Of a stretch of 47,435 nt of DNA, positions 18,890-26,278 are shown piece by piece; within the stretch, counting starts at the first letter, position 1, and the number at the start of each line of letters is the position of its first letter. The notes beneath the pieces are model-generated. The model was not told the origin of the DNA and searched no databases. It was given only the letters and a program-made list of their open reading frames with translations. The position numbers were made by a program, and so were the translations under genes. The DNA comes from an uncultured Sphingorhabdus sp. (GTDB lineage Bacteria; Pseudomonadota; Alphaproteobacteria; Sphingomonadales; Sphingomonadaceae), in assembly GCF_937872355.1 (NCBI RefSeq), contig NZ_CALMSV010000172.1, positions 1-47,435 of the forward strand, given 5' to 3'.

Positions 18890-20062
18890 CTAGTCAAATC
18901 TCCGCAAGATCGCGATGCTGCCGTCACCCAGGTCGCCCCAGCCGGTGACAAGCCCGGTCCTGGCACCTTCGACCTGCCGGGCTCCGCAATCGTGCCGCAA
19001 CTGCCGGACGGCTTCGACAACATGCTTGAGACCCCAGACATGCGCCTCGCTGAGCAGGCCGCCGTGTGTGTTGAGGGGAAACCTGCCGCCCAGCTCGATC
19101 TGGCCATCCTTGACGAAATCGTGCGCGCCGCCTGGCTCGCAATAGCCCATGGCTTCGAGTTGCAGCAGGACGACATAGGTGAAGCAATCATAGACCTGAA
19201 GGAAATCCATGTCTGCGCGCGATACCCCGGCCATCTCAAACGCCTTCGGCGCGGCATAGGACAGGCCGATCTTGAATGGATCAGGGCGGGACGGGATATC
19301 GTCCGCCGGATAGGGATGCCCTTCGGCCGCACCGGCGATCGTTACCGGAACATGCGGCATGTCGCGGGCACGATCGACCCGCGATACCACCACTGCGCAG
19401 GCACCGTCGGTCTCCAGGCAGCAGTCGTAGAGCTTGAATGGTTCGGAAATCCAGCGCGCCGAATGGTAGGTCTCCCAATCCAGCAGCCTGCCATAGGTAA
19501 ACGCCTTGGGATTGAGCTGGGCATGCTTGCGGCAGGCCATTGCGACGGCACCCATCGCTTCCGGGCCGACCCCGTAGAGCCGGGAATGGCGCATTGCCAG
19601 CCAGGCATACATCTGGACCGGAAGGAAAACGCCATAAGGGATGTAATAGCCCTGGATGGTGTTCGTCAGGGTATTCATGTTCATCGACCGGGTCGGCGGC
19701 GCTCCCGCCTTGGGCCGTAACGCCGAAAAGCCGTTCCACCCCAGTGTCACGAGCACGTGATTGCACAGCCCCGCAGAGATCGCCATTGCCGCGTTTTGCA
19801 AGGCGGTGGTCGGACTGGCACCGCCCATATGCACCGTGGCGGCATAGCGCAGCACGTCGATCCCCAGATTTGCGGCCAGCTCCTCACTGGTCGTATAGAT
19901 CGGCGGCGGCACCATTCCGTCGATGTCGGAAGGTTTCAACCCGGCATCGGCAATCGCCTTGCGCGATGCCTCCAGCATCATGTCAACGGCGGTGCGTTCA
20001 GTTCCCTTGACGAAATCAGTTTCGCCAACGCCGGTGATCGCTGTCTTGTCGGAAAAAGTCAT
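18890..20062 (-). CDS. Ltp2/SCPx-like thiolase-fold aldolase
   Basis: A 390-residue thiolase-fold protein of the lipid-transfer-protein/SCPx type. It starts [10 protein letters not shown]; where classical thiolases carry the CxS nucleophile it has [14 protein letters not shown], so the acylated cysteine is missing. The end contains [17 protein letters not shown]. Loss of the cysteine and a DUF35 gene directly after it match Ltp2-type retro-aldolases, which cleave a tertiary beta-hydroxyacyl-CoA to a ketone plus acetyl- or propionyl-CoA. The start overlaps the Coq4-like stop as ATGA. The substrate is unknown; the ketone product would suit the Baeyer-Villiger enzyme in the same operon. Confidence 0.85.
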   Translation of the reverse strand: MTFSDKTAITGVGETDFVKGTERTAVDMMLEASRKAIADAGLKPSDIDGMVPPPIYTTSEELAANLGIDVLRYAATVHMGGASPTTALQNAAMAISAGLCNHVLVTLGWNGFSALRPKAGAPPTRSMNMNTLTNTIQGYYIPYGVFLPVQMYAWLAMRHSRLYGVGPEAMGAVAMACRKHAQLNPKAFTYGRLLDWETYHSARWISEPFKLYDCCLETDGACAVVVSRVDRARDMPHVPVTIAGAAEGHPYPADDIPSRPDPFKIGLSYAAPKAFEMAGVSRADMDFLQVYDCFTYVVLLQLEAMGYCEPGGAHDFVKDGQIELGGRFPLNTHGGLLSEAHVWGLKHVVEAVRQLRHDCGARQVEGARTGLVTGWGDLGDGSIAILRRFD

Positions 20063-20838
20063 GCGGACGCTGCGTCCTTCTGCAGTGATAGGGAAAGCTC
20101 GCGCCGAACCTGGAATTCGACTTCGATCCGTTTGGCGATCGGTTCGGCCGCGCGATAACGGGGTGCTTGTGGCAGCCTCAGCAGGGCGTGGACCTCATCA
20201 AGCGGGCGATCGAGAAGTTCCTCCCAATATGTCTCGGACAAGCGTCGCGCTGCGCGCCCACGCCGCCACGCTTCGATCATCGGCCCCAAAACGGGCATCT
20301 CGGGAGCCTCTCGCCTAGATTTGGCCAGGCCGAGCAAGGTCAAGAATGCTATCCCGTGGCTATGCGCTTGCGCGTTGCCCAGAGTCAGCACACACAACTC
20401 GCCAAGGCCATCTCGGCCGTAGCCGGTGACGACATGATAGAGGTCGTGAGAATCGCGCATCCGGTTGCGGAACAGCGCGACGTCGGGATCGGTGAAGGCG
20501 CGCAGTCCGCCTTGTTCGCTGGCAGAGACCAGCCCGTCCGCGCTCAACCCTTCGTCATAGACAAATTCCAGGTAGCGTCGGCCAAGGCTTCCTGGCGGAC
20601 ACCGGGCCAGGCGCTCACGGTCGCGCAGGTGCTCGAGCAGACTGCTGCGGCTGGCCAGAATGCGCTTCCCGCCTTCCGAACTGGCAAACCGCTTGAATTG
20701 CCGGAAATAGCTGTTTCCGGCGAGTGCATCGACAATCCGGAAGACCTGAGCGGTATCCTCCTTGTCCTTCAGGAGTGTTTTCATCGCAGCGAAGGCTTCG
20801 CGCAGGCGAATGCTCCGTTTCAGTTCAAGTCCCTTCAT
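20059..20838 (-). CDS. Coq4-like protein in a catabolic operon
   Basis: A 259-residue protein with the Coq4 zinc motif in full: H131-D132-x2-H135-x11-E147 ([18 protein letters not shown]). Surrounding sequence ([35 protein letters not shown]) agrees with Coq4. GGGAGG precedes ATG 20838. Coq4 acts in ubiquinone biosynthesis on the ring C1 position and in organising the complex. No other ubiquinone gene is here and the start and stop are tightly packed between the flavoprotein and the aldolase gene, so a ring- or carboxyl-modifying step in this pathway is more likely. The exact reaction is open. Confidence 0.85.
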   Translation of the reverse strand: MKGLELKRSIRLREAFAAMKTLLKDKEDTAQVFRIVDALAGNSYFRQFKRFASSEGGKRILASRSSLLEHLRDRERLARCPPGSLGRRYLEFVYDEGLSADGLVSASEQGGLRAFTDPDVALFRNRMRDSHDLYHVVTGYGRDGLGELCVLTLGNAQAHSHGIAFLTLLGLAKSRREAPEMPVLGPMIEAWRRGRAARRLSETYWEELLDRPLDEVHALLRLPQAPRYRAAEPIAKRIEVEFQVRRELSLSLQKDAASA

Positions 20839-20871
20839 GGATGCCTCCCTTCGCGACCGGCCCAGTCGGCA

Positions 20872-22011
20872 TCAGCCAAACCGTTTCGCACGAGCCAGTG
20901 CTTTTTCGGCACCCGACACCAGATCGCGCATGACATCGGCGGCAGGACGAACCGACTTGATCAACCCGATCCCCTGGCCAGCAAAACCGGGTAGGACGTC
21001 CATCCGCTTGTCGCGGATCGCTGCAGCCATCACCGGACCCGCGATCATCGACTGGTAAGGCATCGGCAGCGGTTCCTTGCCAGCATCGATCCAAGCGTTT
21101 GCCCACTTGTTGACGATCATCCGGGCAGGCTTGCCGGTTATCGAGCGGCTCACCACCGTGTCCCCATCGCCGCCCTCGGCGATTGCCTGCTTCTGGAAAT
21201 CCTCGATTCCGGCTTCCTCGGTCGCCAGAAAGGCCGTTCCTACCCAAGCGCCCTCGGCCCCGAGCATGAGGGTCGCAGCCACACCCCGGCCATCGGTGAT
21301 CCCGCCAGCGCCCAGCACCGGAACCCGGTCCCCCACGGCATCGACTACTTGCGGGATCAGCGAAATGGTGCCGATCGGTGAATTGTGACCGCCGCCGTCA
21401 TGGCCCTGGGCGACAATCACGTCGATCCCGGAATCGGCCACCTGCAGCGCGTGCTTGACCTTGCCGACCACTGCCATGACAATCGTTCCGTTGGCATGCA
21501 GTCGGTCCATCCACGGACCGGGGTTGCCTAGGCCCGCAGCATAGACCGGAACCTTCTCCTCGATCACAACTTCCATCTGGGCTTCGAAGAATTCTTTCGA
21601 AAAAAGCGGAGGCCCGCCTTCGCTTTCCGCGCCTGCCGCCGCGCGCATCGCCGCCGCTGCGTCCACTTCACCCAGACCTTCACGAGACATGAAGTCTTTG
21701 GCGAACTGCTGATATTCGCCGAATACCGACATCGGATCGGTGGGAGCCGCCCCGGTTTGCGGCGCCTTGCCCTGGCGCACCGATGCTGGCAGCAAGGTAT
21801 CCACCCCAAACGGCTTGTCGGTGAGCGCACGGGTTTCGCGAATCCAGCTGCGCAGTCGCTCAGGCGAGCAGGCCGCCGCGCCGAGGACTCCAAGGCCACC
21901 TGCGTTTGAAACCGCAGCGGCCAGTGCCGGCACACTCGCGCCGCCCATACCGGCCAAGACTATCGGATATTCAATCTTGAGCATTTCGCAAATGCGGCTG
22001 TTCAGCGCCAT
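20872..22011 (-). CDS. Nitronate monooxygenase-like FMN flavoprotein (NPD/IpdC type)
   Basis: A 379-residue TIM-barrel flavoprotein. It has YPIVLAGMGGASVPALAAAVSNAGGLG near the N-terminus (in parts), the AQGHDGGGHNSP motif and VLGAGGITDGRGVAA for FMN phosphate binding. ATG 22011 is six bases after GGAG, so it is preferred to ATG 22023. Annotated relatives are 2-nitropropane dioxygenases, but homologues in steroid catabolism (IpdC) act on CoA esters. Being first in this leftward operon, an enoyl-CoA or dienoyl-CoA redox role is more likely than nitronate oxidation; this is inference. Confidence 0.8.
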   Translation of the reverse strand: MALNSRICEMLKIEYPIVLAGMGGASVPALAAAVSNAGGLGVLGAAACSPERLRSWIRETRALTDKPFGVDTLLPASVRQGKAPQTGAAPTDPMSVFGEYQQFAKDFMSREGLGEVDAAAAMRAAAGAESEGGPPLFSKEFFEAQMEVVIEEKVPVYAAGLGNPGPWMDRLHANGTIVMAVVGKVKHALQVADSGIDVIVAQGHDGGGHNSPIGTISLIPQVVDAVGDRVPVLGAGGITDGRGVAATLMLGAEGAWVGTAFLATEEAGIEDFQKQAIAEGGDGDTVVSRSITGKPARMIVNKWANAWIDAGKEPLPMPYQSMIAGPVMAAAIRDKRMDVLPGFAGQGIGLIKSVRPAADVMRDLVSGAEKALARAKRFG

Positions 22012-22041
22012 CACTCTCTCCATTTTGTCGGCTTCAAAGGC

Positions 22042-22809
22042 CTAGCATGGGTCTCCCCATGAAATTTTTTGTGACACGAGATCGGGACTGCGGTTCGCAA
22101 GATACTCCGAGGAACCCTTGACCAACCGTTCCATGTGGCGACGCGCATTTTCAGCATCGCGCAGGCGCACGGCGCTCAGTACGCGGAACAGGCAGCGTAA
22201 CTGGTTTGACCGTTCCTGAGCAGAATAGCCCAGTTCCATGGCGAGATCGCGGGTAAGCAGGTGCAAGGCGGAGGTCAGCAACCCGAACCCGGGATTGCCA
22301 CTTGCCCAGCCAAGCAGGTCATGAAAGCGCCGGTTGGTCTCTTCAAACGAGGCGCTTTCCCTATCGCGCTCGAGTTGGGCATAGCAATCGGTCAGCGCGG
22401 CCAAATCGGCATTAGTTGCCCGCTCTGCCGCTCTTGCGGCGGTGTCCGGTGCTATCGCTTCGCGCAGTTCGAGGAGAGCCCGCAGATCGGTATCCATGAA
22501 CTGCAGGATCAAGGAAAGCGAACTGGCGAAATCACGGGTTTGCGGCCGCGACACGACCGGGCCACCACCCCGACCTAGCTGAAGGTGGATGACCCCTTGA
22601 AGCTCTAGAAATCTCAGCGCTTCGCGCAAAGTTGCCCTCGCCACTTCATAGCGGGCAAGCATATCCTCTTCCTGCGGGAGCCGATCACCGGCTTCGCGGG
22701 CATTCATCTGGATATCAGATACGATCGCTTGAGCAACTTGAAGTGCGCGTTTTGCCTTGGTCGGTGCGGCTGCAAAAGCCGTCACGGGTTGCTGAGCAGT
22801 GGAGGTCAT
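22042..22809 (-). CDS. FadR-subfamily GntR regulator
   Basis: A 255-residue GntR-family protein. The winged helix spans about residues 42-88 (GDRLPQEEDMLARYEVARAT, LREALRFLELQGVIHLQLGRGGG), followed by an all-helical FCD ligand domain with acidic and histidine residues (LELREAIAPDTAARAAERAT; NRRFHDLLGWASGNPGF). It lies between the P450 operon and the leftward operon, about 30 bases from the latter and divergent from the former, so it probably controls both. FCD-type regulators often bind carboxylates or acyl-CoA; the pathway acid or CoA ester is the likely signal. Confidence 0.88.
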   Translation of the reverse strand: MTSTAQQPVTAFAAAPTKAKRALQVAQAIVSDIQMNAREAGDRLPQEEDMLARYEVARATLREALRFLELQGVIHLQLGRGGGPVVSRPQTRDFASSLSLILQFMDTDLRALLELREAIAPDTAARAAERATNADLAALTDCYAQLERDRESASFEETNRRFHDLLGWASGNPGFGLLTSALHLLTRDLAMELGYSAQERSNQLRCLFRVLSAVRLRDAENARRHMERLVKGSSEYLANRSPDLVSQKISWGDPC

Positions 22810-22945
22810 AAATGCGTATAAGCAATAATCTCAACCTGAGTCTAGTCATAATTTCGTCGCTGGAGAAGGGCGAGTAGGAATGCCGGAATATCGACCTTCG
22901 TGCACCTCGCCATCTTGCTCTGCTCGCTAGCCTCGCAACGATTTC

Positions 22946-22996
22946 GGCATAAAGCTGATAATGATTGTTGACATTTATGCCTTGAACCGTTATTTT
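22946..22996 (+). promoter_or_regulatory. P450 promoter with overlapping inverted repeat
   Basis: TTGACA (22968-22973) and TATTTT (22991-22996) are spaced 17 bp, a good sigma-70 type promoter about 27 bases before the P450 ATG. A perfect 8-bp inverted repeat, GGCATAAA (22946-22953) and TTTATGCC (22974-22981), straddles the -35 box with a 20-bp spacer. It is a candidate operator for the adjacent GntR regulator. Confidence 0.55.
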
Positions 22997-23022
22997 CAGC
23001 GAACTTAGGAAAGGTGGGACGA

Positions 23023-24276
23023 ATGGCAACCGCAGCAGCCCAGTTTGAAAATATCGACACCATCCCGCTTGATGAAATCAACGTCGCGAATCCGTATCTC
23101 TTCCAGAATGACACCGTAGGCGAATATTTTGCGCGCCTGCGGCGTGAGGATCCGGTCCATTTTTGCCGCGAAAGCCGCTTTGGCCCCTATTGGTCGGTGA
23201 CTAAATTCAACGACATCATAGCGGTCGATACCAACCACAAGGTTTTTTCGTCAGAGGCCAAGCTGGGTGGGATCGCGGTTCAAGACATGCACGGCGTTGA
23301 AGGTGCGCTCGAGCTGGAAATGTTCATTGCCATGGACCAGCCCAAGCATGATCAGCAGCGCAAGGCCGTAAGCCCGGTGGTCGCACCTTCGAATCTGCTG
23401 TTGCTCGAACCGATCATCCGCGAACGGGCCGGTGCTATCCTTGATGAGCTGCCGGTCGGGGAGGAAATCGACTGGGTCAAGCTGGTCTCGGTCGAGCTGA
23501 CCACGATGACCCTGGCGACGATTTTCGATTTTCCCTGGGAAGAGCGCGCCAAGTTGACCCGCTGGTCGGACGTTACGACTGCCTCGCCTGAAACTGGCAT
23601 TGTTGAATCCTTTGAACAGCGTCGGGAAGAGCTCATCCAGTGCGCCATGTATTTCAAAGGACTGTGGGATCAGCGGGTCAACAACCCCGGTGGAAATGAC
23701 TTGATCTCGATGATGGCGCATTCGCCCGCGACCAGGGACATGCCCTTTCTTGAATTCCTAGGAAATCTGCTGCTGCTGATTGTGGGCGGCAACGACACCA
23801 CCCGAAATTCAATTAGCGGAGGGGTGATGGCGCTCAATCAGAATCCGGAGGAATATCGCAAGCTGCGCGAAAACCCGGCGCTCGTTTCGAGCATGATCCC
23901 CGAAATCATCCGCTGGCAGACGCCGCTCACCCACATGCGTCGCACTGCGCTGGAGGATGCGATAATCGGCGGGAAGCAGATCCTGAAGGGGGACAAGGTG
24001 GTGATGTGGTATCTATCGGGCAACCGCGACGATACCGTGATCGATCGCGCCGACGAGTTCATTATCGATCGGGAAAACCCGCGTCACCATCTGTCATTCG
24101 GGTTCGGGATTCACCGTTGCATGGGCAATCGGCTGGCTGAATTGCAGCTGCGGATCGTTTGGGAGGAAATCCTCAAGCGCTTCAGCTTTGTTGAAATGGT
24201 CGGCGAACCGGAACGGCTGTTGTCCAATCTGGTGCGAGGGATCACCCGGCTTCCGGTGAAGCTTCACGCGCACTGA
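23023..24276 (+). CDS. CYP153-type cytochrome P450
   Basis: A 417-residue soluble P450. It has I-helix GGNDTT (255-260), ExxR as E294/R297 and the heme loop FGFGIHRCMG with Cys366. The sequence AMDQPKHDQQRKAVSPVVAP, GNDTTRNSISGGV and LAELQLRIVWEEILKRF closely resemble CYP153 enzymes, which hydroxylate the terminal carbon of alkanes, alkylated rings or terpenes. ATG 23023 follows AGGAAAGG. It is first in a rightward operon with its ferredoxin; a ferredoxin reductase gene, often present in CYP153 operons, is missing. It probably starts the pathway by oxidising a methyl or methylene group. Confidence 0.88.
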   Translation: MATAAAQFENIDTIPLDEINVANPYLFQNDTVGEYFARLRREDPVHFCRESRFGPYWSVTKFNDIIAVDTNHKVFSSEAKLGGIAVQDMHGVEGALELEMFIAMDQPKHDQQRKAVSPVVAPSNLLLLEPIIRERAGAILDELPVGEEIDWVKLVSVELTTMTLATIFDFPWEERAKLTRWSDVTTASPETGIVESFEQRREELIQCAMYFKGLWDQRVNNPGGNDLISMMAHSPATRDMPFLEFLGNLLLLIVGGNDTTRNSISGGVMALNQNPEEYRKLRENPALVSSMIPEIIRWQTPLTHMRRTALEDAIIGGKQILKGDKVVMWYLSGNRDDTVIDRADEFIIDRENPRHHLSFGFGIHRCMGNRLAELQLRIVWEEILKRFSFVEMVGEPERLLSNLVRGITRLPVKLHAH

Positions 24277-24311
24277 CTTTCTCGACGTCGCAGGAAAGAC
24301 GGAATTTCAAG

Positions 24312-24638
24312 ATGATCAAGGTGACCTTTGTTTCGGCCGATGGTGTTCGGCGTACGGTTGAAGCTGACGAAGGCCTGAGCGCCCGTGAGGCCGCGCTGTT
24401 CAACAGCGTTCCCGGGATCGATGGCGATTGCGGCGGGGTTTGCGCTTGCGCCACCTGCCATGTGCATGTCGATGATGCCTGGATTGAGCGCGTTGGCCTG
24501 CCCGAAGAAGGCAGCATGGAGAGCGATCTGATCCAGTTTGCCGAGGGGACAACCGCCACGAGCCGGCTCGCCTGCCAGATTCCCATGGCTACCGAGCTGG
24601 ACGGACTGATCCTGCACTTGCCGGAACTGCAACACTGA
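24312..24638 (+). CDS. [2Fe-2S] ferredoxin partner of the P450
   Basis: A 108-residue adrenodoxin/putidaredoxin-type ferredoxin. Cluster cysteines are C40, C46, C49 and C88 (C-x5-C-x2-C-x38-C), with the usual DCGGVCACATCHV loop and an extra cysteine at 44. It starts 35 bases after the P450 stop and surely delivers electrons to that enzyme. The reductase must come from elsewhere in the genome. Confidence 0.92.
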   Translation: MIKVTFVSADGVRRTVEADEGLSAREAALFNSVPGIDGDCGGVCACATCHVHVDDAWIERVGLPEEGSMESDLIQFAEGTTATSRLACQIPMATELDGLILHLPELQH

Positions 24639-24648
24639 AGGCAAATGT

Positions 24649-25506
24649 GTGAAAACGATGTTTGTAGATAGCGGTGGTATTGCCATCGCGGCAAGCCGGA
24701 TCGGCGAAGATAGCCGACGCGGACCGGTCATCCTCGCACACGGCGGCGGGCAGACCAAGCGGACCTGGCGCAAAACCATGCACATGCTTGAGCAGCAAGG
24801 TTTCTGCTCGATCGCAATCGACATGCGCGGTCATGGCGAAAGCGAATGGGCGCCCCCCGACCAATACCGCTTTGCCGATTTCGGCAAAGATATTCTCGCC
24901 GTCTGCGACACGCTGGATGAACGACCGCATGTGATCGGCGCGTCCCTCGGTGGCCTGGCGGCTTTGGTGGCCGAAGGTGCGCTGCGACCCGGCAGCTTCG
25001 CGTCCTTGACGCTGGTAGATGTGACCCCTGAGATGGCCCCCGACGGTGTCTCACGGATAGTCGGTTTCATGAGCGCGCATATCGAATCCGGCTTTACGTC
25101 GCTTGAGGAGGCGGCCGAGGCGATTGGAAACTATCTACCCAACCGGCCCAAACGCGGCGCCAGCGAGGGCCTCAAGAGCTATCTTCGCCTCGGTCCAGAC
25201 AATCGCTATCGCTGGCATTGGGATCCCGGATTTCTCAGTCGGATCAACGATCGGCGCGAGCATGACTATGCCTTGGCCAAAGCCGCTGCGGGCAATCTTT
25301 CACTTCCCGTCCATCTCGTGCGTGGCGGAGCCAGCGATCTCATTTCGCTCGAGGCGGCAGAGAGGTTCATAAATTTCGTCTCCGGAGCGCATTTCACCGA
25401 TGTCTCAGGCGCAGGCCATATGGTCGTCGGTGACGATAATGACGTGTTCAGCCGCGCGATCATCGACTTTCTCGAAGTGCAGGATAAACTTCGGGAAGCG
25501 GTCTGA
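24649..25506 (+). CDS. Alpha/beta hydrolase, full length
   Basis: A 285-residue alpha/beta hydrolase. The oxyanion loop is VILAHGGGQTKRTW, the nucleophile elbow IGASLGG (Ser99), the acid region LVRGGASDLISLEA and the histidine in GAGHMVVGDDND. GTG 24649 is used; ATG 24658 is an alternative that is three codons shorter. It follows the ferredoxin by ten bases. Two truncated relatives, at 10308 and 25716, keep only the ends of this protein, so the family was present in more than one copy. It may hydrolyse an ester or activated acyl intermediate; the substrate is unknown. Confidence 0.85.
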   Translation: MKTMFVDSGGIAIAASRIGEDSRRGPVILAHGGGQTKRTWRKTMHMLEQQGFCSIAIDMRGHGESEWAPPDQYRFADFGKDILAVCDTLDERPHVIGASLGGLAALVAEGALRPGSFASLTLVDVTPEMAPDGVSRIVGFMSAHIESGFTSLEEAAEAIGNYLPNRPKRGASEGLKSYLRLGPDNRYRWHWDPGFLSRINDRREHDYALAKAAAGNLSLPVHLVRGGASDLISLEAAERFINFVSGAHFTDVSGAGHMVVGDDNDVFSRAIIDFLEVQDKLREAV

Positions 25507-25686
25507 CGGTTATCGACGTTGGATAGCGGGGGCAATCAACAGAGAGCATGGTCAATTTTGGATTGCAAGAACGGTCGCTGAAGGCTGCTCCTCAATTCGC
25601 ATTTGGGAACGATCCGACTGAGTTGGATGGTGGTTTGGCCATTTTTTGCGCCCCAACCGTAACGCCGATGCATCAAAAGACTTCAC

Positions 25687-25702
25687 TGTAAGATATATTA
25701 CA
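25687..25702. promoter_or_regulatory. Candidate MarR operator, right copy
   Basis: TGTAAGATATATTACA is an inverted repeat centred 21.5 bp before the ATG at 25716, the same spacing as the palindrome near marR. It would place the thioesterase-efflux operon under the same regulator. Confidence 0.5.
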
Positions 25703-25715
25703 TTATGAAGGGCGC

Positions 25716-25868
25716 ATGTCGAATCCCCATGCTTCACTAACCGGCCACTCCGAGCATAGCGCCATCCCCGATGCGACGCACATGGTGGTCGGCGATCAGA
25801 ACGATGCCTTTGGCGATGCGATCCTAGATTTTCTGGTGCGGATGCACGGAAAAGGGATCGCGGCATGA
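25716..25868 (+). pseudogene. Alpha/beta hydrolase remnant, right copy
   Basis: A 50-residue frame. The start (MSNPHASLTGHSEHSA) parallels the left remnant's N-terminus, then jumps to the C-terminal end DATHMVVGDQNDAFGDAILDFLVRMHGKGIAA. Everything between, including the oxyanion loop and nucleophile, is gone. It overlaps the thioesterase start as ATGA and is likely kept as a leader frame or simply decaying. Confidence 0.7.
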
Positions 25869-26278
25869 GCGAGCAGGCAGCGCTAATGGACATCGAGCAG
25901 CTGCGCGCAATGCTGTTGATTGCGCCTTTCCACCAATGGCTGGGTCTGGAGATTGCCGCGCTCACCGAAAACGCGCTGACCCTCGAAATGCCCTGGCGGG
26001 ATGAGATCGTTTCCAACCCGATGATCGGCTCGGCGCATGGCGGCATCCTCTCGGCGCTGATCGATCTGACTGGACTCTACACGATCAACGCGCTGGGCGG
26101 ATCGGCGCGCGCCACCGCCGACATGCGGGTCGATTTCCATCGTCCGGCGACATCGGGACCGCTGCGCGCGATCGGACGGGTGGTGAAACTGGGTAAGCAA
26201 TTAAGCGTCGCGGAAACCCGGATCGAGGATGCCGAGGGTCGGCTGCTGGCGAGTGGACGGGGCGCCTATGTCGGTTAG
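25865..26278 (+). CDS. PaaI-type hotdog thioesterase, copy 2
   Basis: A 137-residue paralogue of the thioesterase at 10649, with 13 differences by hand count, most in the first 40 residues. The active-site helix GSAHGGILSALIDLTGLYTI and the strand ADMRVDFHRPATSG are unchanged. Its last 11 bases overlap the start of the outer-membrane factor gene, so it belongs to the efflux operon. It may act on CoA esters of the exported or degraded compound. Confidence 0.85.
   Translation: MSEQAALMDIEQLRAMLLIAPFHQWLGLEIAALTENALTLEMPWRDEIVSNPMIGSAHGGILSALIDLTGLYTINALGGSARATADMRVDFHRPATSGPLRAIGRVVKLGKQLSVAETRIEDAEGRLLASGRGAYVG

Larger units (their letters stand above)
25680..26278 (+). repeat. Right copy of the duplicated flanking segment
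   Basis: Operator, hydrolase remnant and thioesterase appear in the same order and orientation as at 10270-11062. The hydrolase remnant is shorter here. This copy continues directly into the efflux operon, while the left copy is next to marR. Confidence 0.75.
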
